64,000 nucleotides of DNA, taken from positions 62,001-126,000 of the forward strand of contig JAHLKC010000038.1 of assembly GCA_025449115.1 (NCBI GenBank), read 5' to 3'. This stretch comes from Chytridium lagenaria. Taxonomy: Eukaryota > Chytridiomycota > Chytridiomycetes > Chytridiales > Chytridiaceae. Under the pieces are notes generated by a model. It did no database searches and was not told the origin of the DNA. It was given only the letters and a program-made list of their open reading frames with translations. This document shows, in pieces, positions 34,380 through 46,325 of this stretch. Made by a program: the position numbers and the translations under genes. Position 1 is the first letter of the stretch. The number at the start of each line of letters is the position of its first letter.

Positions 34380-35596
34380 CGTGGAGTCCTTCGTTTCCGA
34401 CTATTCCCTTCTGTAATTTCCTCGCAGATGAAACTACCGATGCCTGTTATTGGAGACGATGCCCGATTCTACGGATGCAGAATATGTAATGACCATGAAA
34501 GCAGCGAATAATGCAGTCATTAAAAAAATAGAGCGTCAGCACACATCCACCGAAATCACGATCACAACTCAAATGGCAAACAAATCCTACCCCGAACCTC
34601 TTGCCTTTATCTCAAATCAATTGGAGTGCGTCTTAACCCCGTATGGAACGATAGACACTGATGATAAACCTCGCACTTGCAGGTGTGCGCAACTTTAAGC
34701 ACTGACGAGAAGGGTCGAGAGGCCTTTTTTCCCTGAAATTTTGCAAGTCACCAAATCAAGCAAGGGGACCGAGAAGTCCGAAAGTTGAGTGGACTATCTC
34801 TCATTTTGAGGTCATCCCTCAACTCAGGTCTAATCGATCTTACTTCTTGCTGCGCATTGTAGAAAGGTGCATTCTACGCGAACCCGCTGTCAAATTAAAG
34901 TTAGAGTCAGCCTGAAAAGAGCGTCACAAAACTAGAGGACCGAACACTCAGTCTCATAAAATAATTCAAAGTGGGCATCAAATGCGCGTAATTCTTGTCC
35001 TCTATATTTCATATGAGACATTGGTTGTTGTTGTGATTGACGAAGAGTGTCCGAATTTCACGACAAAAAAAAAACACACCCTTACAGAAAGAACCAACAA
35101 AAAAGCATAACCTCGGTCTCAAAAAAAAGGAGAGGCTATAAATCTTCTTCCTTTGGTGATTAAAAATAAGTGAAAGTAAGGTAAAACTATAAGAAAACAA
35201 AAAAGGGGGGAAAAAAGATGGGAAAACGTTAAACGGGAAACCAACAGTGCGTTGGTATACAAAAAAAATCGTGGTTCACAGCCCCAGAGCGGGTTTGGTG
35301 CATCTGGGGGCTTATTAAAGCATAGAGGCATACCACATGCATAAGAATAAACGGAAGGCATCTGAGGGAGGTGAAACCTAGACCAAAGAGCCAGCCGTGA
35401 TGACAAGATAAAGGGATTGGAGAATGGGAAAAGGAACAACGAAAACGATTTTAAGAAACACCACACCACATATGACGTAATAAAATAAGAGGACTTTTCT
35501 TTTCCTGTCTCCCAACCCATCATCATGACCATCATCATCGAAAACATATCCCGCTCATATCACCCACTCCACAATCGAATCTCATCAGGGTTTTTT
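34380..35596. other. Intergenic region without recognised gene
   Basis: 1.2 kb between the kinase start and the phosphatase stop. Possible ORFs are short, lack known motifs and have no splice support. It holds the kinase promoter and perhaps an upstream exon near 34390-34440, plus the phosphatase 3' UTR. Confidence 0.4.
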
Positions 35597-37095
35597 TCAC
35601 TCGCTCAAATCGTTCGCTAACACGGCCATGACGTTGTCAACGAGCTTTAGATCTTCAAGGAAGGGAATGAGGTCGAGGAGTTCCGTGTCGTTAGGGTCGT
35701 TAAACCAGCTGGAAATCGGGACGGCGTTCGTGGGGTGGAAAATGTAGGAGGCAGGGCTATTGTCGAGAATGAGCACGTCCTTGAGATCACGTCCAAGTTG
35801 GCCAAGATCCTAAAAATACACATAATGTCAACAAAACTGGTCTCCTTCCGAGATTTACTCGTTCAAAATGGTACACACCTTCACGTAGTTACCCTTGTGG
35901 TGAAGACAAGCCTCCCTGAACAAACGGTGCTGAACAACACGGTGCTTATCAAGCATATCCAAACGGGATCCGCATACTAAAATGTAATTAAAAGAAAAAG
36001 TAAGCTTGAGACCTTTGAATAACGCTACTTGACAAAAACCCACCTTGGACAAACTCGCTGTGAACACAACAACCTCAAACTGCTTGCCAAGCCTTTGCAA
36101 AAAGACATCGACTCCAGGGCGCTTAAACAAACACATTATGCACTTGTCCATCAATTTCGACAGGGATAACGAAGTCGGCATTGGGGACAGCCTGCGAAAA
36201 AGATAAAAGAATAAGAAATCATGTCGCAAAGAAATTCCATCGCAAGACATCAATTCTAAGTACACACCTTGAATGAACTGTGAACAAGAGTCTCGTCAAG
36301 ATCAAGAACAAGGCACTTCTTTCCGGAATCCTCTGGCAAAAGGGGCGGCAACAACCATTTCCTTTCCTATAAAAAAAAAATCATGATGTGTTAGGACAAG
36401 CTTTCGGCATAAAGTGATGGTGCAGAATGGCATACCTGATGCTTGAAAAAGCCTGACGACGTCTTATGCGCAACCTGCTTCTGTTGCTTTTGCTGCTGAA
36501 CAGCGGCCGCAAGAGCGGCCCTATCCACGGTTCGGCAGACGGTGCGACGCTGGTGATAATAGACTGAGCGGCGGGTATTGGAACGGGGGGCAGCGGGTTG
36601 TGAAGGTTTAGCGGAAGCAGAGGTAGGTTGAAGCTCGTGGTCTTCGGAGGTGATAAGAGGCTGAACGGGGATGGAGGGAGCGTGGTGGGAGGGAAGCGCA
36701 TGGGGATGGGGATTGTGATGCGTGTTGAGGAGCTTAACTTCTTCGGTTCTGGATACGGCGATGGCGCTGGGACGCTGGGCTTGGACAGAGGGAGAAGAGG
36801 AGGATGCAGCGCCAAACTGAGGAGAGCAGCAACGGAAGAGGTTAGCAAATTGACGCTTCCATTCCCTCATGACTTCTCCACTTCCTCTTCTCTGTCTTCC
36901 GTTAAACGATGAAGAAGCGGCGGGGATGGTGCGTGTTGAGTCTGCGTTCTTGAGGAGAAGGGGGTCGTCAGAAGTTACGGGGGCGGTGGGATAAGAGGTC
37001 AGTGCTGGGTTGGGGCTAATGAGGGTAGTGTTGCTGACAGCTGTCGTGAGGGGCAGCGGAACACTTCCGCCTCCTGCGGATGCAGAAAGTGTCAT
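35597..37095 (-). CDS. HAD-family phosphatase of the NLI-interacting/PSR1 type
   Basis: Protein phosphatase of the FCP1/SCP/PSR1 family, which uses the DxDxT motif. ATG at 37093-37095. The N-terminal 230 residues are Ser/Pro/His-rich and include NLFRCC, a Cys pair that could be palmitoylated as in yeast Psr1. The catalytic domain starts with [16 protein letters not shown]. It continues with [67 protein letters not shown] and [14 protein letters not shown], and stops at 35597-35599. Domain order and spacing are complete. The frame slips near 36127 (about two bases missing before KRPG) and near 35962 (one base missing in YADPVLDML). In yeast Psr1/Psr2 act with Whi2 in the sodium and general stress response; a similar role is inferred. 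An upstream in-frame extension ending at a possible acceptor near 37146 means an earlier start is possible. Confidence 0.88.
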
Positions 37096-39726
37096 GGATT
37101 GTATGGCAGGAGGCTGGGAAGCAGTGACGGAGGTGACGGTCCCTGTTTAGCGGAGAGGAGAGAGCAATGATGTTGTCCGAATAGTTGTTATCCACAATAT
37201 CAAAAAAGTCCAATTTCAAGGCAGATGTGCAATGGATGAATCCACAACGGATGAAGACAGTTGACAGGCAGGTCGGGTGCAGGTTGCGGGTTGTAAGGAG
37301 TGACGGAGATTGGGAAGGTGGGCAAGGTTGATGATAGAGTGGTTGATGACGCACAAAACAGAGCGGAACGCAAAAAAAATAAATAAAAAATTTAAGATTT
37401 CGTCAAAGGTCAAGCACAGATTTGGGTTTGCGGAAGACGGAGTGCGGTTGTCGTTTGAAGTGGATGATGCGTTGGATGGTTCGTTCGATGTATAGGCGGA
37501 TGCAGAAGATGATGAGAAGAAGAGAAGTACAAGAAGGAAAGGAAAGGTTAGCGCACAGAAACATGGATTACAACTACGACACATTTCAGCCAAGAAGCAT
37601 GAGCTGACGCCATCATTAGCGCTCCCGTCCTAGTGCCCACCCAGTAAGCGGCTTATCCTTCTCCCTAGTCCGATTTCCGACAGGACATTTAACAAATCAT
37701 AACAACAAATGCCCAAGCAATGCACCTTTTAGAATTCGAAGTTGCTTCGGAAACCGACTTCAAAGCAAACAGCAATGAAGCTTAAACAAAAGCTTTCCAA
37801 TCTAAGAGGTTTCTCTCCAAAATTGCAGGAAAAGGGGTAGAAACAAATACGGATTCAGGGAGGGCGTGGGAGTCAAACCCGTAGCTTCAACGAATGTAAA
37901 GCAGGGTTGGGAGAAGAGGGTTTCAGAGAGTGGTGAGGGAATCTCTACGGTCGACGCAGAAATGAGGCAAAGGAATGGAGAAGCGGATATTAGGAGAAAG
38001 CGCAGTGGAGAGAAGAGGTTTGAAGGTGATAACTAATATAAAAACGTGGCGGAAAAACGACACCTTGCCATCAACGCAAGCAATGTGACCCCTCCGCGGC
38101 TTCCCGTGAGATGAGCCGCCACTGCCAGAGAATGGGCGGAAGTTTACAGCATGCAAGAATTGACAAGATCCAGACCCCTGTCCATCGCATCGTTCTTTCG
38201 CGCCTCCCTTAAGACCCTCCGATAAGAAATGAAAGCCAAATCACACGACCGGGGAGATTGGCAGAAATAACGTGAGTGGGTTCTAAAAGATGCATGTGTG
38301 TTGTGCGGGGATGACGAAATTCACTTTTATGGCAAGCAGCGGAGTTGAGGTGGAAGAATTTGACCGAAATTCACCAACCCAATTCCAAGCTACTACCAAT
38401 ACCAGCCCGTCAAGTTCCCTCATCCTTTCTATAATCCCTTTCTGACATCAAAACTATACATGTCATTCCAGCAGTGTCCTGAAAAATGTTCTACAAGGAG
38501 AGACACCTCAAAGTCAAGAAACTTACGTCGGGGAGCTTCAGGGAGTGGGGGTTGGGCGGGACTCGTTGATGGATGCCAAGAGGGCGGCGTTGACAGGATG
38601 GGAGACAGAAACAGTACGAGCAGGAGGTTTGCGATCCTGCGTTGAGAGATTGTCCATTGCCTTCAGTTGGGTGTCTTTCTTTTTAATCTTCTAGATGATA
38701 GTGCGGATGTTTAGTTTCGCGGTAGGATTGGGATCAGAGGGAGTGAGTGAGGTATGAGGATGAGTCAGGTTTGAAGGATTTTTCGTTGTAGCTTTTAAGG
38801 GAGTTTGGAGAAGGGTTGCTGTTAATGATATGAGATTCTTGCAAGGAGTGAGGATGTGTTGAATGGGATCTCTCTCGTGCTCTCTCTCTCTCTCTCACAC
38901 TCTCTCTCTATTCTCTATGTCCCAACCTGCCCTCTCTATTCACACTCTCTCACTCTTGCAAGCAGTTGTATCCTATCCTATTCCTGGATGTTTGGATGAT
39001 CTCGCTTTCTCTGAGTTTCGAATGAATTAGATTCACTCAAGCGAGAGGTGAGGGTTGATGGGTAAGATGGGTAGGTGTGGTGAGAGGTGCGAGGTGTGAG
39101 TAGTAAGAAGAGTTGAGGTAGAAGAACTAGTAGAAAAACCACAAGTCGTTAGAAAAGATGAGGGATAAACAACTGCAAGCACGCCTAAAACAACACACAC
39201 GAACACACCCTTTTCCTTCTATCTTTCTTACTTTTATTTTATTCCTTTTTTGAGACGTTTTGAGCAATAATTAATCAATTAATAATAATAAACGTTGTTC
39301 AAAGACAAGAGCATTTTAAAAGCTCGTGTAACAGCTATTTTTTGATGCGTAACACTATGTTACACAGCAAAAAAAGGGGGGTCGAAAAAGATTTTCACCC
39401 TTATTTTAAACATAGCCAATTCTCATACTTAATTCAACTTATAAAACACATTTCTACACCCCGCTTTTTAACAAAAGGATGGTTGAGTCAAGAATAAAAT
39501 GATTGAAATAACGAATGCATCAATTACACAAAGTTTGCGCGCGCAGCTAAAAGCATCAAGGATTACAAAAGAGATTGCCAAAGCAATGACAGTTGATCCG
39601 GTGAGCGTATAAAAGAGGCATGAAGAGCGGAAAGAAAAGTCGATAAATCAAATCGGTGACAATACTGGAAGAGAACAACAGAAAAAAATTGAATAGCATG
39701 TGCCAACAGAAAAACACGGAACAGCT
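37096..39726. other. 2.6-kb region with no recognised gene
   Basis: The longest gap in the window, between the phosphatase start and the first GH26-like stop. ORFs on both strands are short, low in complexity and without known domains. The first 500 bases may hold a 5' leader exon of the phosphatase. A CT-rich tract lies near 38870-38915 and short GT/AG-rich stretches follow. No RNA gene was found. Confidence 0.5.
38875..38910. repeat. CT dinucleotide-rich tract
   Basis: TCTCTCTCTC runs interrupted by CACAC, within the gene-free region. Confidence 0.85.
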
Positions 39727-41739
39727 TTAGAACATGAACGCGACAACAACAGCGCAGAAGGCGATGACGCTACTAACAACGGGTTTTCCCGCTGCAGAGG
39801 GCTTGGAAGTGGTAGCAGCCGTGGTTTGTTGAGTGACGGTGGCGAAGAGCCAGCAGTAGGACCGGGAGCACCAGAGGCAGACTGAGTGGGGCTACCACCA
39901 CGAACAGTGGCGTTGGCCCAAATGTAACGGTCTGCAACGGTAGCCAAGTCAGCTGTAAATGCGGGAGTAATATTGTCTTCACTCTTCATGGAAGAGTTGG
40001 CAGTGATTCTGAAATCCCGGAGTTGGTCATCGTCAATTTTGTAGTGCTCTAAAAGATTTCACTGTTTAGAATGATAAAAGTCGAAAAAAAGAAACTCACC
40101 AAAGAGGGTGATCATCTTCATGAGAGGGTATCGGTCAAGCGTGGCGGGATTCGTGACGTACTCCCTCCAGAACGGTCGGAAAACTTCAAGACGGCTGGCA
40201 CAGCATGTGACTTGTCTGGCAATGGTGGCAGAATTTCCAGGAACTCTCTGATCGATGATAAAGGCAGCACCAGATTCGGAGATCTGTTGAGTTGAATATA
40301 TTAAATCCAAAGACAAGCGCGCATGCCTTTAAACACTTACCATGAATGGTTTGTTCTTGGCGGTAGCATAGACATCGTAAAAGTTTACTCCGTTGTAGGT
40401 AGATCCATTTCCACTTGGATGAGCCTGATTTTGAAGGTTCATGTCTGCAATAATTGAAAAATCACGAAAAAACCGTTAAATTTTACCATTCTCAAAAAAA
40501 AAATAGTATGTAAACAGGACCCACATCTCTCAAAACTAGGGGATGTTGCGCGGTTCTCTTGAGGGGATTCAAATGCTAGAATGGACATGTTAGATCTCTA
40601 CTATAAAGGGCACCAAGTCTCTGCAAACTGCAAATACAATTATGTGCGAATAAACGGAAGCTTCAAAGTACAATACGGATAATAATGAAAATCACTCACG
40701 TTTCGCGTAAACTGAGAGACCTTGCCAATCGACGTACTGGTCTCCAGGGTACCAAGGAGAGAAAGGGTCATCACGGTAATCCACCACACCGTCACCATTG
40801 GTGTCAAGAGCTGCGTACTCTGTCGGGTCAGGATTTCTTCCATTGGGCGCTGTGACAGGAGTGCCAAAGGGATAACTAATCCCATAGTTTGGTGACCTGA
40901 TGGAATACAACATCAGAATACGTGAAAGAGCATGGAAAAGGCATATTAAACTGACCAAACCATAGCAACTCTGTCCTTGGCTCCCCTGCGGACGATAGCG
41001 TCGTGAACCCTCCTCCATTGGGTAACATAAGCTATTGGTCGCCCGTGCCAGCTGCGGTGCCAGTTACCTTCAAATATTGGCGTATGAGTTTTTATATTTC
41101 AAAATAAATGATTAAGTACATACCGTTCATCTCCGGGAAGAGACGAAGAAAGACCCTGCGGTTAGACCTGTCGGGAGCAGTGATCTAAATTCCTGATTAA
41201 TCGATACAACTCTAAACGAATCGTGTAGCTTACGTTGTAGAGTTGATCGGCTAGGAACGCAACATCAGCGTCCGTGATAGCATCAAACCCACCCGTCCCT
41301 GACGACGGATCGGTAGGGTAGACCGTCAAGTAAAAGAATGCATCCGTTTGAGTATTTTCCAGGGCCGTCAAGTCCCCAGTGTTAAGAAAGCCTCCAGAAT
41401 CAGGGATTACATCCACAGGCATGAACTGAGCAAACTGGTATGAGGCAGCATTTCTCCCGATACGGGTGTTGGTCCATGATGGAGTATCGCGAACGAGATG
41501 GGGTTCTGCGGTGGTGGGGTTGCCGTTTTCATGCCAAATGGAAAGGTAGACACGACCGTTTGGGGGTTCGTAGAGGGCTACGATTATGTGACAGTTGGAG
41601 TGGATGATGTTTTAGAAAACCAGACATGTCAACGAGAAAACATCAATTTCCCAGCGAACTTCAGAGCAAACATTTAGTTACCTGCGGATGCACCTCCGAT
41701 GATGACAGCAACGACGGCGACAGCAAATGACGGACGCAT
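39727..41739 (-). CDS. Secreted GH26-like glycosidase with GPI-anchor tail (copy A)
   Basis: Probable cell-surface beta-mannanase-type glycoside hydrolase. ATG at 41737-41739. Signal peptide MRPSFAVAVVAVIIGGASA, then YEPPNGRVYLSIWHENG. The GH26-type acid/base Glu is in VFLRLFPEMNGNW (split by an intron near 41125), and the nucleophile Glu is in KPFMISESGAAF near 40270. Between them lie NGDGVVDYRDDPF, a calcium-loop-like segment, and PGDQYVDWQGLSVY, typical of GH26 folds. The C-terminal region ends DRYIWANATVRG, a Ser/Thr-rich linker, and a hydrophobic GPI signal PVVSSVIAFCAVVVAFMF with TAA at 39727-39729. The tail is in a different frame from the domain; one base is missing near 39842. About nine exons. 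First of a tandem array of three. Substrate is inferred from fold only. Confidence 0.82.
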
Positions 41740-42217
41740 ACGTAAGGATAAAAAAAAAAGGTGGGGAGCGTCAATTTAGTTTCGAAACACAACAGTCACA
41801 GCATAAATATTATTTTGCTTTTTTTTTTTTTTGTAAAAAAGGCTTCGAAGGTTCCTGAACATGGTGATACCATGGTACAATGGCACAGTATGATGAGGCC
41901 AGAACACAAACAACAATTTGTAATGCGGATGAATTTCAATGGAATAAGTCAGTCATCCCTGGCCATTAAATTAACACCAACAATATTAACCAAAAACTAA
42001 AATGTAGGCCACGCTTTTTTTAAAAAAAAACGGTAGTAAATAAGTCCTTTATCCATCCGTAAACTGGTGGTTTGAAGTATATGGTTTGAAGTATACTTTT
42101 ATTAATGCATCGCACAGAGGCAAACCAGAAGGCAAAAATGGCAAACTTGATAAGAGAATATGCGAAAGAAGTGAAAGAAAAGGGCAAGGCTTGACAGAAA
42201 AATCAAAAGTACCATGT
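41740..42217. other. Spacer between GH26-like copies A and B
   Basis: 478 bases holding the promoter of copy A and the 3' end of copy B. It includes A8-13 and T12 runs. No gene is seen. Confidence 0.5.
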
Positions 42218-44205
42218 TTAAAGAATCGCCGCGACAACCAAAATCAGTGCAATAGCCGAAACTCCAACACGTCCAGCGCTACTCCTCGAGGAAGTGGTGA
42301 TGGTAGTCGAAGGCGTAACAGTAGCCGGCGCAGTAACCCTCGTTGAAGAACCGGAAGCAGATGAAGGGACTGTGGTGGGAACGGACGGTGCTCCGCGTAC
42401 AGTCGCGTTAGCCCAGATGTAGCGATCGGCGACGGTGTTGAGGTCGGAACGGAAAGCGGCGATGACATCATCGGAGCCGCCCATGGAAGAATTGGCGGTG
42501 ATGCGGAAATCTCTGAGGTAGGAGTCTGAAATGATGTGTTACTGGAGTTCAAAGAGAAGAGAGAGATATGCTTACCGTCAACCTTCATGTGTTCTGTGGT
42601 ATAAAGGACGATCCACAAAGTTGGTGAGTTAGAGATGCACGTGGGTATCAAACAAAATTTGGGATATTTCATATAATGATGACTTACCGAAGAGTGTAAT
42701 CATCATAAGAGGGTAACGATCAAGAGTCTGAGAGTTGGTGACATACTGCCTCCAGAAAGGTTGGAAAAACGGCGAGTCTGTCAACGCAACACGTAACGTT
42801 TCTAATAGTGGCACCATTGGGTCTGTAAGCAATACCAAAAGCAGCGCCGGATTCGGAGATCTGTTGCAAATACGTTGTTAGAAATAGGAATTGCTGTGCG
42901 ATGGTGGTGGTCGAAAACTCACCATGAAAGGTTTGTTCTTTTGGGTTGCGTAAACGTCGTAGAAGTTTACACCGCCGGGCTGAAGAGTTACGTCTAATAA
43001 GATAACAAGATTGTTAGATATTTTGGCAGCAAAAGTTTAAAAGAAAACTCACAGTAGTTAAAGTCAGCGTCATTGGGAACGTTGTTTTGATCAAGGTTGC
43101 TGAAGGCTATCCAATATACCAGGTTAGAAACTGCGAGGCTTTAAAGTACGATACGGATATTGATGAAAAAAATCACTCACGCTTAAAGTAAATGCTTAAG
43201 GCCCCCCAATCCACATACTGGTCTCCGGGATACCAAGGAGAAAAAGGGGTCATCACGTCCATCCACCACACCGTCACCGTGGTAGGTGGCGTACTCAGAC
43301 AAGTCTGCTACTCGTCATAGGGCAGTGCGAGCTCCATTGGGCCCACTGACGGGCCCACCTCCATACGGATATCCAATTCCATAGTTTGGTGCCCTAGAGT
43401 TCACATTATTAAAATCAAAAATAAGTCTAAAAAACTCACCAGACAAAAGCGACACGATCCTTCGGCCCAATGCTAACCACGGCGTCGTAAATGCGACGCC
43501 AATTTTGAACGTAGGCAAGAGGACGGCCGTGCCAAGAGTTGTACCAGTTGCCTATACGTATGAGCAAATATTGTCAGAACGTTTGCTGACGAGGCTGACA
43601 GTTGTGATAACAGAGGAATTCTTACCGTTCATCTCTGGAAGAGACGTAGAAAGACTCGACGGTTCGAGCGATCCGGTGAGGTGATCTAAAGGTTGGCAAA
43701 TGAATGTTAGAAACAAGCCATCGCAAGGCTGTCCGACTGAAAGCAAACACATATATAGCCTACGTTAAACAACTGCTGCGCAAGCTGATCCACATCAAAC
43801 TGTGTAATCGCTTCAAAACCTCCAACTCCGGACGCTGGATCCGTCGGATAAACCGACAAATAAAAGAATGCATCCGTATTCGCATTCTCAAGTGACGTCA
43901 AATCTCCAGTGTTTGCGAAACCCCGCTCTCCGGGATAACGTCGACGGGCATATATTGAGCGTATTGGTATGAGGCAGCATTCCGTCCTAAGCGTTGGTTG
44001 GCCGCAGAGGGAGAGTCTTTGACTAGATAAGGGGAGGTGGTAGAGGGTTCGCCGTTTTCGTGCCAGATCGAGAGGTAGAGACGGCCGTTGGGAGGTTCAA
44101 AGAGAGCTAGAGATATTTGTATGAGAGGTTGAATGAGAGATCAGATAAATCACCTGCAGATGCTGTGGCAACAAGTGCCGTGATAAGGGAGACGACCTTC
44201 AGCAT
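42218..44205 (-). CDS. Secreted GH26-like glycosidase with GPI-anchor tail (copy B), several frameshifts
   Basis: Paralogue of copy A in the same orientation. ATG at 44203-44205 with signal peptide MLKVVSLITALVATASA. Shared motifs are NGRLYLSIWHENG, QYMPVDVIPESG, DAFFYLSVYPTDPASG, VFLRLFPEMNG (acid/base), WHGRPLAYVQNWRRI, APNYGIGYPYGG, GDGVVDGRDDPF, PGDQYVDWGALSIY and KPFMISESGAAF (nucleophile). It ends DRYIWANATVRG, a Ser/Thr linker, and GPI tail VGVSAIALILVVAAIL. Stop at 42218-42220. Both catalytic Glu residues are present. The frame breaks near 43923 (one G missing), 43318, 43243 (one T extra on the coding strand) and 42767 (one T extra). The two insertions occur where copy A has the shorter run. 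With a decayed third copy next door, real pseudogene decay cannot be excluded. Confidence 0.75.
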
Positions 44206-44618
44206 GGCGTAAGCTTATTACCTATGGAAGCAGGAAGGGGGTAGTGGCCGCATCCCTCCTATTTATATGTAAGATCTGGACATACCACAAAATAAGGTTG
44301 TTTTGTGTATGAGGTAAAGTTTGTCCTCAAAACCTAAAATTCACTTTGTCTCAGGAGTTCAGTCTGTAACAGCCACAGCAGAGCACAAGCAAAAACTGAA
44401 ATTTAGGCATTAATTATTAGGTAGGTTACTACCACTAGATAACCGTAAGGTATGCACCATTATTTGTTAATAAGACTATTAATTATTAAATCGGAATGTT
44501 CTACTTCCAAACTAACGAAAAGAAAAAAGGCACGTCGAGAAGAGCTGATATCGATTAAGGACGGGACAAAGAGTCAACAAAAGAAACTAAAAACAGTTCT
44601 TAGTCTTTTCGACCGTTT

Positions 44619-45060
44619 TAAAAAGTAAAAGCGCCAACAAGAGCAAAAGCCATCAAGACATAGCCCACACCAGGGGACCCCTATGCAGCGCCACTCCTTG
44701 TTGTGGTCGTTGGAGCAGCAAGCAGTCGCAGTAATAGTTCGTGAAGACCATACAGAAGTGGCAGTAATAGTAGCGGTTGTTGTGGTGAGAACGCTGCGGT
44801 TGGCCCAAATTTAGCGGTCACTGACGATCAAGATCAGCACGGAGAGCGCGAAAGACTGCATCTGCATCGCCATTATATAAAAAGAACAAATCGTTGGCCA
44901 AGAAAGCACAGGCACAAAGGCCAAGGGCCATAGTGACGTGACTCATCGTCGACGTGTTTGCAGTGATTTTGAAGTCTCGCAAGTAGTTGTTATCAACCTT
45001 GTAGTTTTTTAGAGTCAAAGTGCCGGGTAATAAGGTATTAAAAAAAATAGTGTATCTTAG
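44619..45060 (-). pseudogene. Remnant of a third GH26-like gene (copy C)
   Basis: The C-terminal part of a paralogue is readable in pieces. YKVDNNYLRDFKITANTS corresponds to the same block in copies A and B (RDFRITANSS). FRALRADLDR is followed in another frame by VSDR, a stop and IWANRSV, matching VADRYIWANATV. A GPI-type tail GYVLMAFALVGAFTF ends at TAA 44619-44621, with an in-frame TAG just before it. A hydrophobic stretch of about 30 residues is inserted between the first two blocks. The signal peptide and both catalytic Glu motifs could not be found upstream. This is more than sequencing error: sequence is missing, inserted and stopped. A boundary upstream of 45060 is not defined. Confidence 0.65.
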
Positions 45061-46325
45061 TGTTCGTCGAAGAGATAGAATGCCTCCCAAATAAAGCACT
45101 CTTGAGAATTAGAGCAGAGAGTTGGGCATAGCACGGTCGATGGAAGGGCGGACAGCGCATGGCAAAGGCTGTTGAGTGGAAGGAGATACCGAAAGCCACT
45201 TTTTCTCCACGCGAATTCTGCCGCCATGCTAATAATAAGTGTTTTAAAAATGCCCTCGCAATCACTTAAGGACTTGGGGATTGACAGCGAGAGTAACCAC
45301 GCCGGCGCGGGATGAAGAGGAGGACGTGGTAAAGTAGAGAGCGGCGTTGTTGTCGTTGGTGACGTTTTGCCCTTGAGCTTTGACCTAAAAATGGCTCCGA
45401 AATATGGTGTCTTGAAAGCCCAATGTCCTCACGTTCAAGCCGTCAACTGCAACCAAGTATCCAGCCTAATTCATGGCCGGTTCTGTGACCGGCGGCATGA
45501 TTACCAAATGCTTCTCCGTATCCAACATCTTTGTTTGTCAGCCCATCTCTTAGCTAAGTTTAGCTTGCTCAAAATCGCTGAAGAAGGTATGCATAATTCT
45601 TATTTAAGAAGCCAGAGTCCATTCAAAAGGCTCTGCTTATCATTGGATCCATGTCTAAGGGCGACATCACCACTCACCAATGAAGGCCACCTTTACACCA
45701 TATCGCAGTACTTAATATTGAGATGAATCTGTCAATCAACAATCCATAACACCGCTCTTGAATGAATTAAGGCTGCCAGCGCTTGAGAAACATACCCCAC
45801 CGATGTATGCTTTCGTACTGTGCAAGACATTTTGCTGGACAAACGAACAGATAACTATGTTCCAAACTACCCTAACCCTACCTGCTTACTCTACCAACAC
45901 TCACAGACATAAATAAATGTGTCATCACAATTAACCTTGTGACTTGTTGACTTGTCATCCGCCACCTCTGAAAATACCGTCAAGCTCAAAAAGAAGCTGC
46001 CGTTGCTGCTGCTACATACAGTGCATAGAAGTGTTATTGTGCGTCAGACCAAACTGTTCATTTGGAAGAGGTTTTAATGAAAGGGAGGGATAGGCATTGA
46101 TACTCTTTGACTATAAACATTCTCACTTGCTCCACCATACAGTGGCGTGTTGTTCAATCATTCATTTTACTATCTTGGAAAGGGGTTTGAAAGCGCTGCT
46201 TGGAACGGATCATCATTGTCCAACGTCCAAGAGACCATAGGCTGAACATTTGAGTCTACCCACTCTCACTGCATTATCGAAAAAAGAATTTGGTTGATCG
46301 TCACTTTTTCATCTAAACAAGAGGC
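45061..46325. other. Intergenic region, possibly with further eroded copy-C sequence
   Basis: 1.27 kb between the GH26 remnant and the IKS1-like kinase. On the minus strand near 45280-45370 a short open stretch (LYFTTSSSSRAGVVTLAVN) looks protein-like but matches nothing I know. The rest shows no ORF, repeat or RNA gene. Confidence 0.4.

Noticed and set aside
34450..34698. 82-codon plus-strand ORF upstream of the NIMA-type kinase
   Set aside because: No family resemblance; overlaps the likely kinase promoter on the other strand.
37216..37593. Minus-strand ORF of 125 codons with a hydrophobic, signal-peptide-like start
   Set aside because: Composition is low-complexity Ser/Asn/Phe, there is no domain, and the region is probably the 5' leader of the phosphatase gene.
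39727..44205. Calling the tandem secreted genes CotH-type spore coat kinases
   Set aside because: Motifs PEMNGNW, YVDW and ISESG fit a GH26-like glycosidase fold, not the CotH kinase motif.
45367..45726. 119-codon plus-strand ORF
   Set aside because: No domain and no intron context; it begins at a non-ATG codon and overlaps the possible margin of the GH26 remnant on the other strand.
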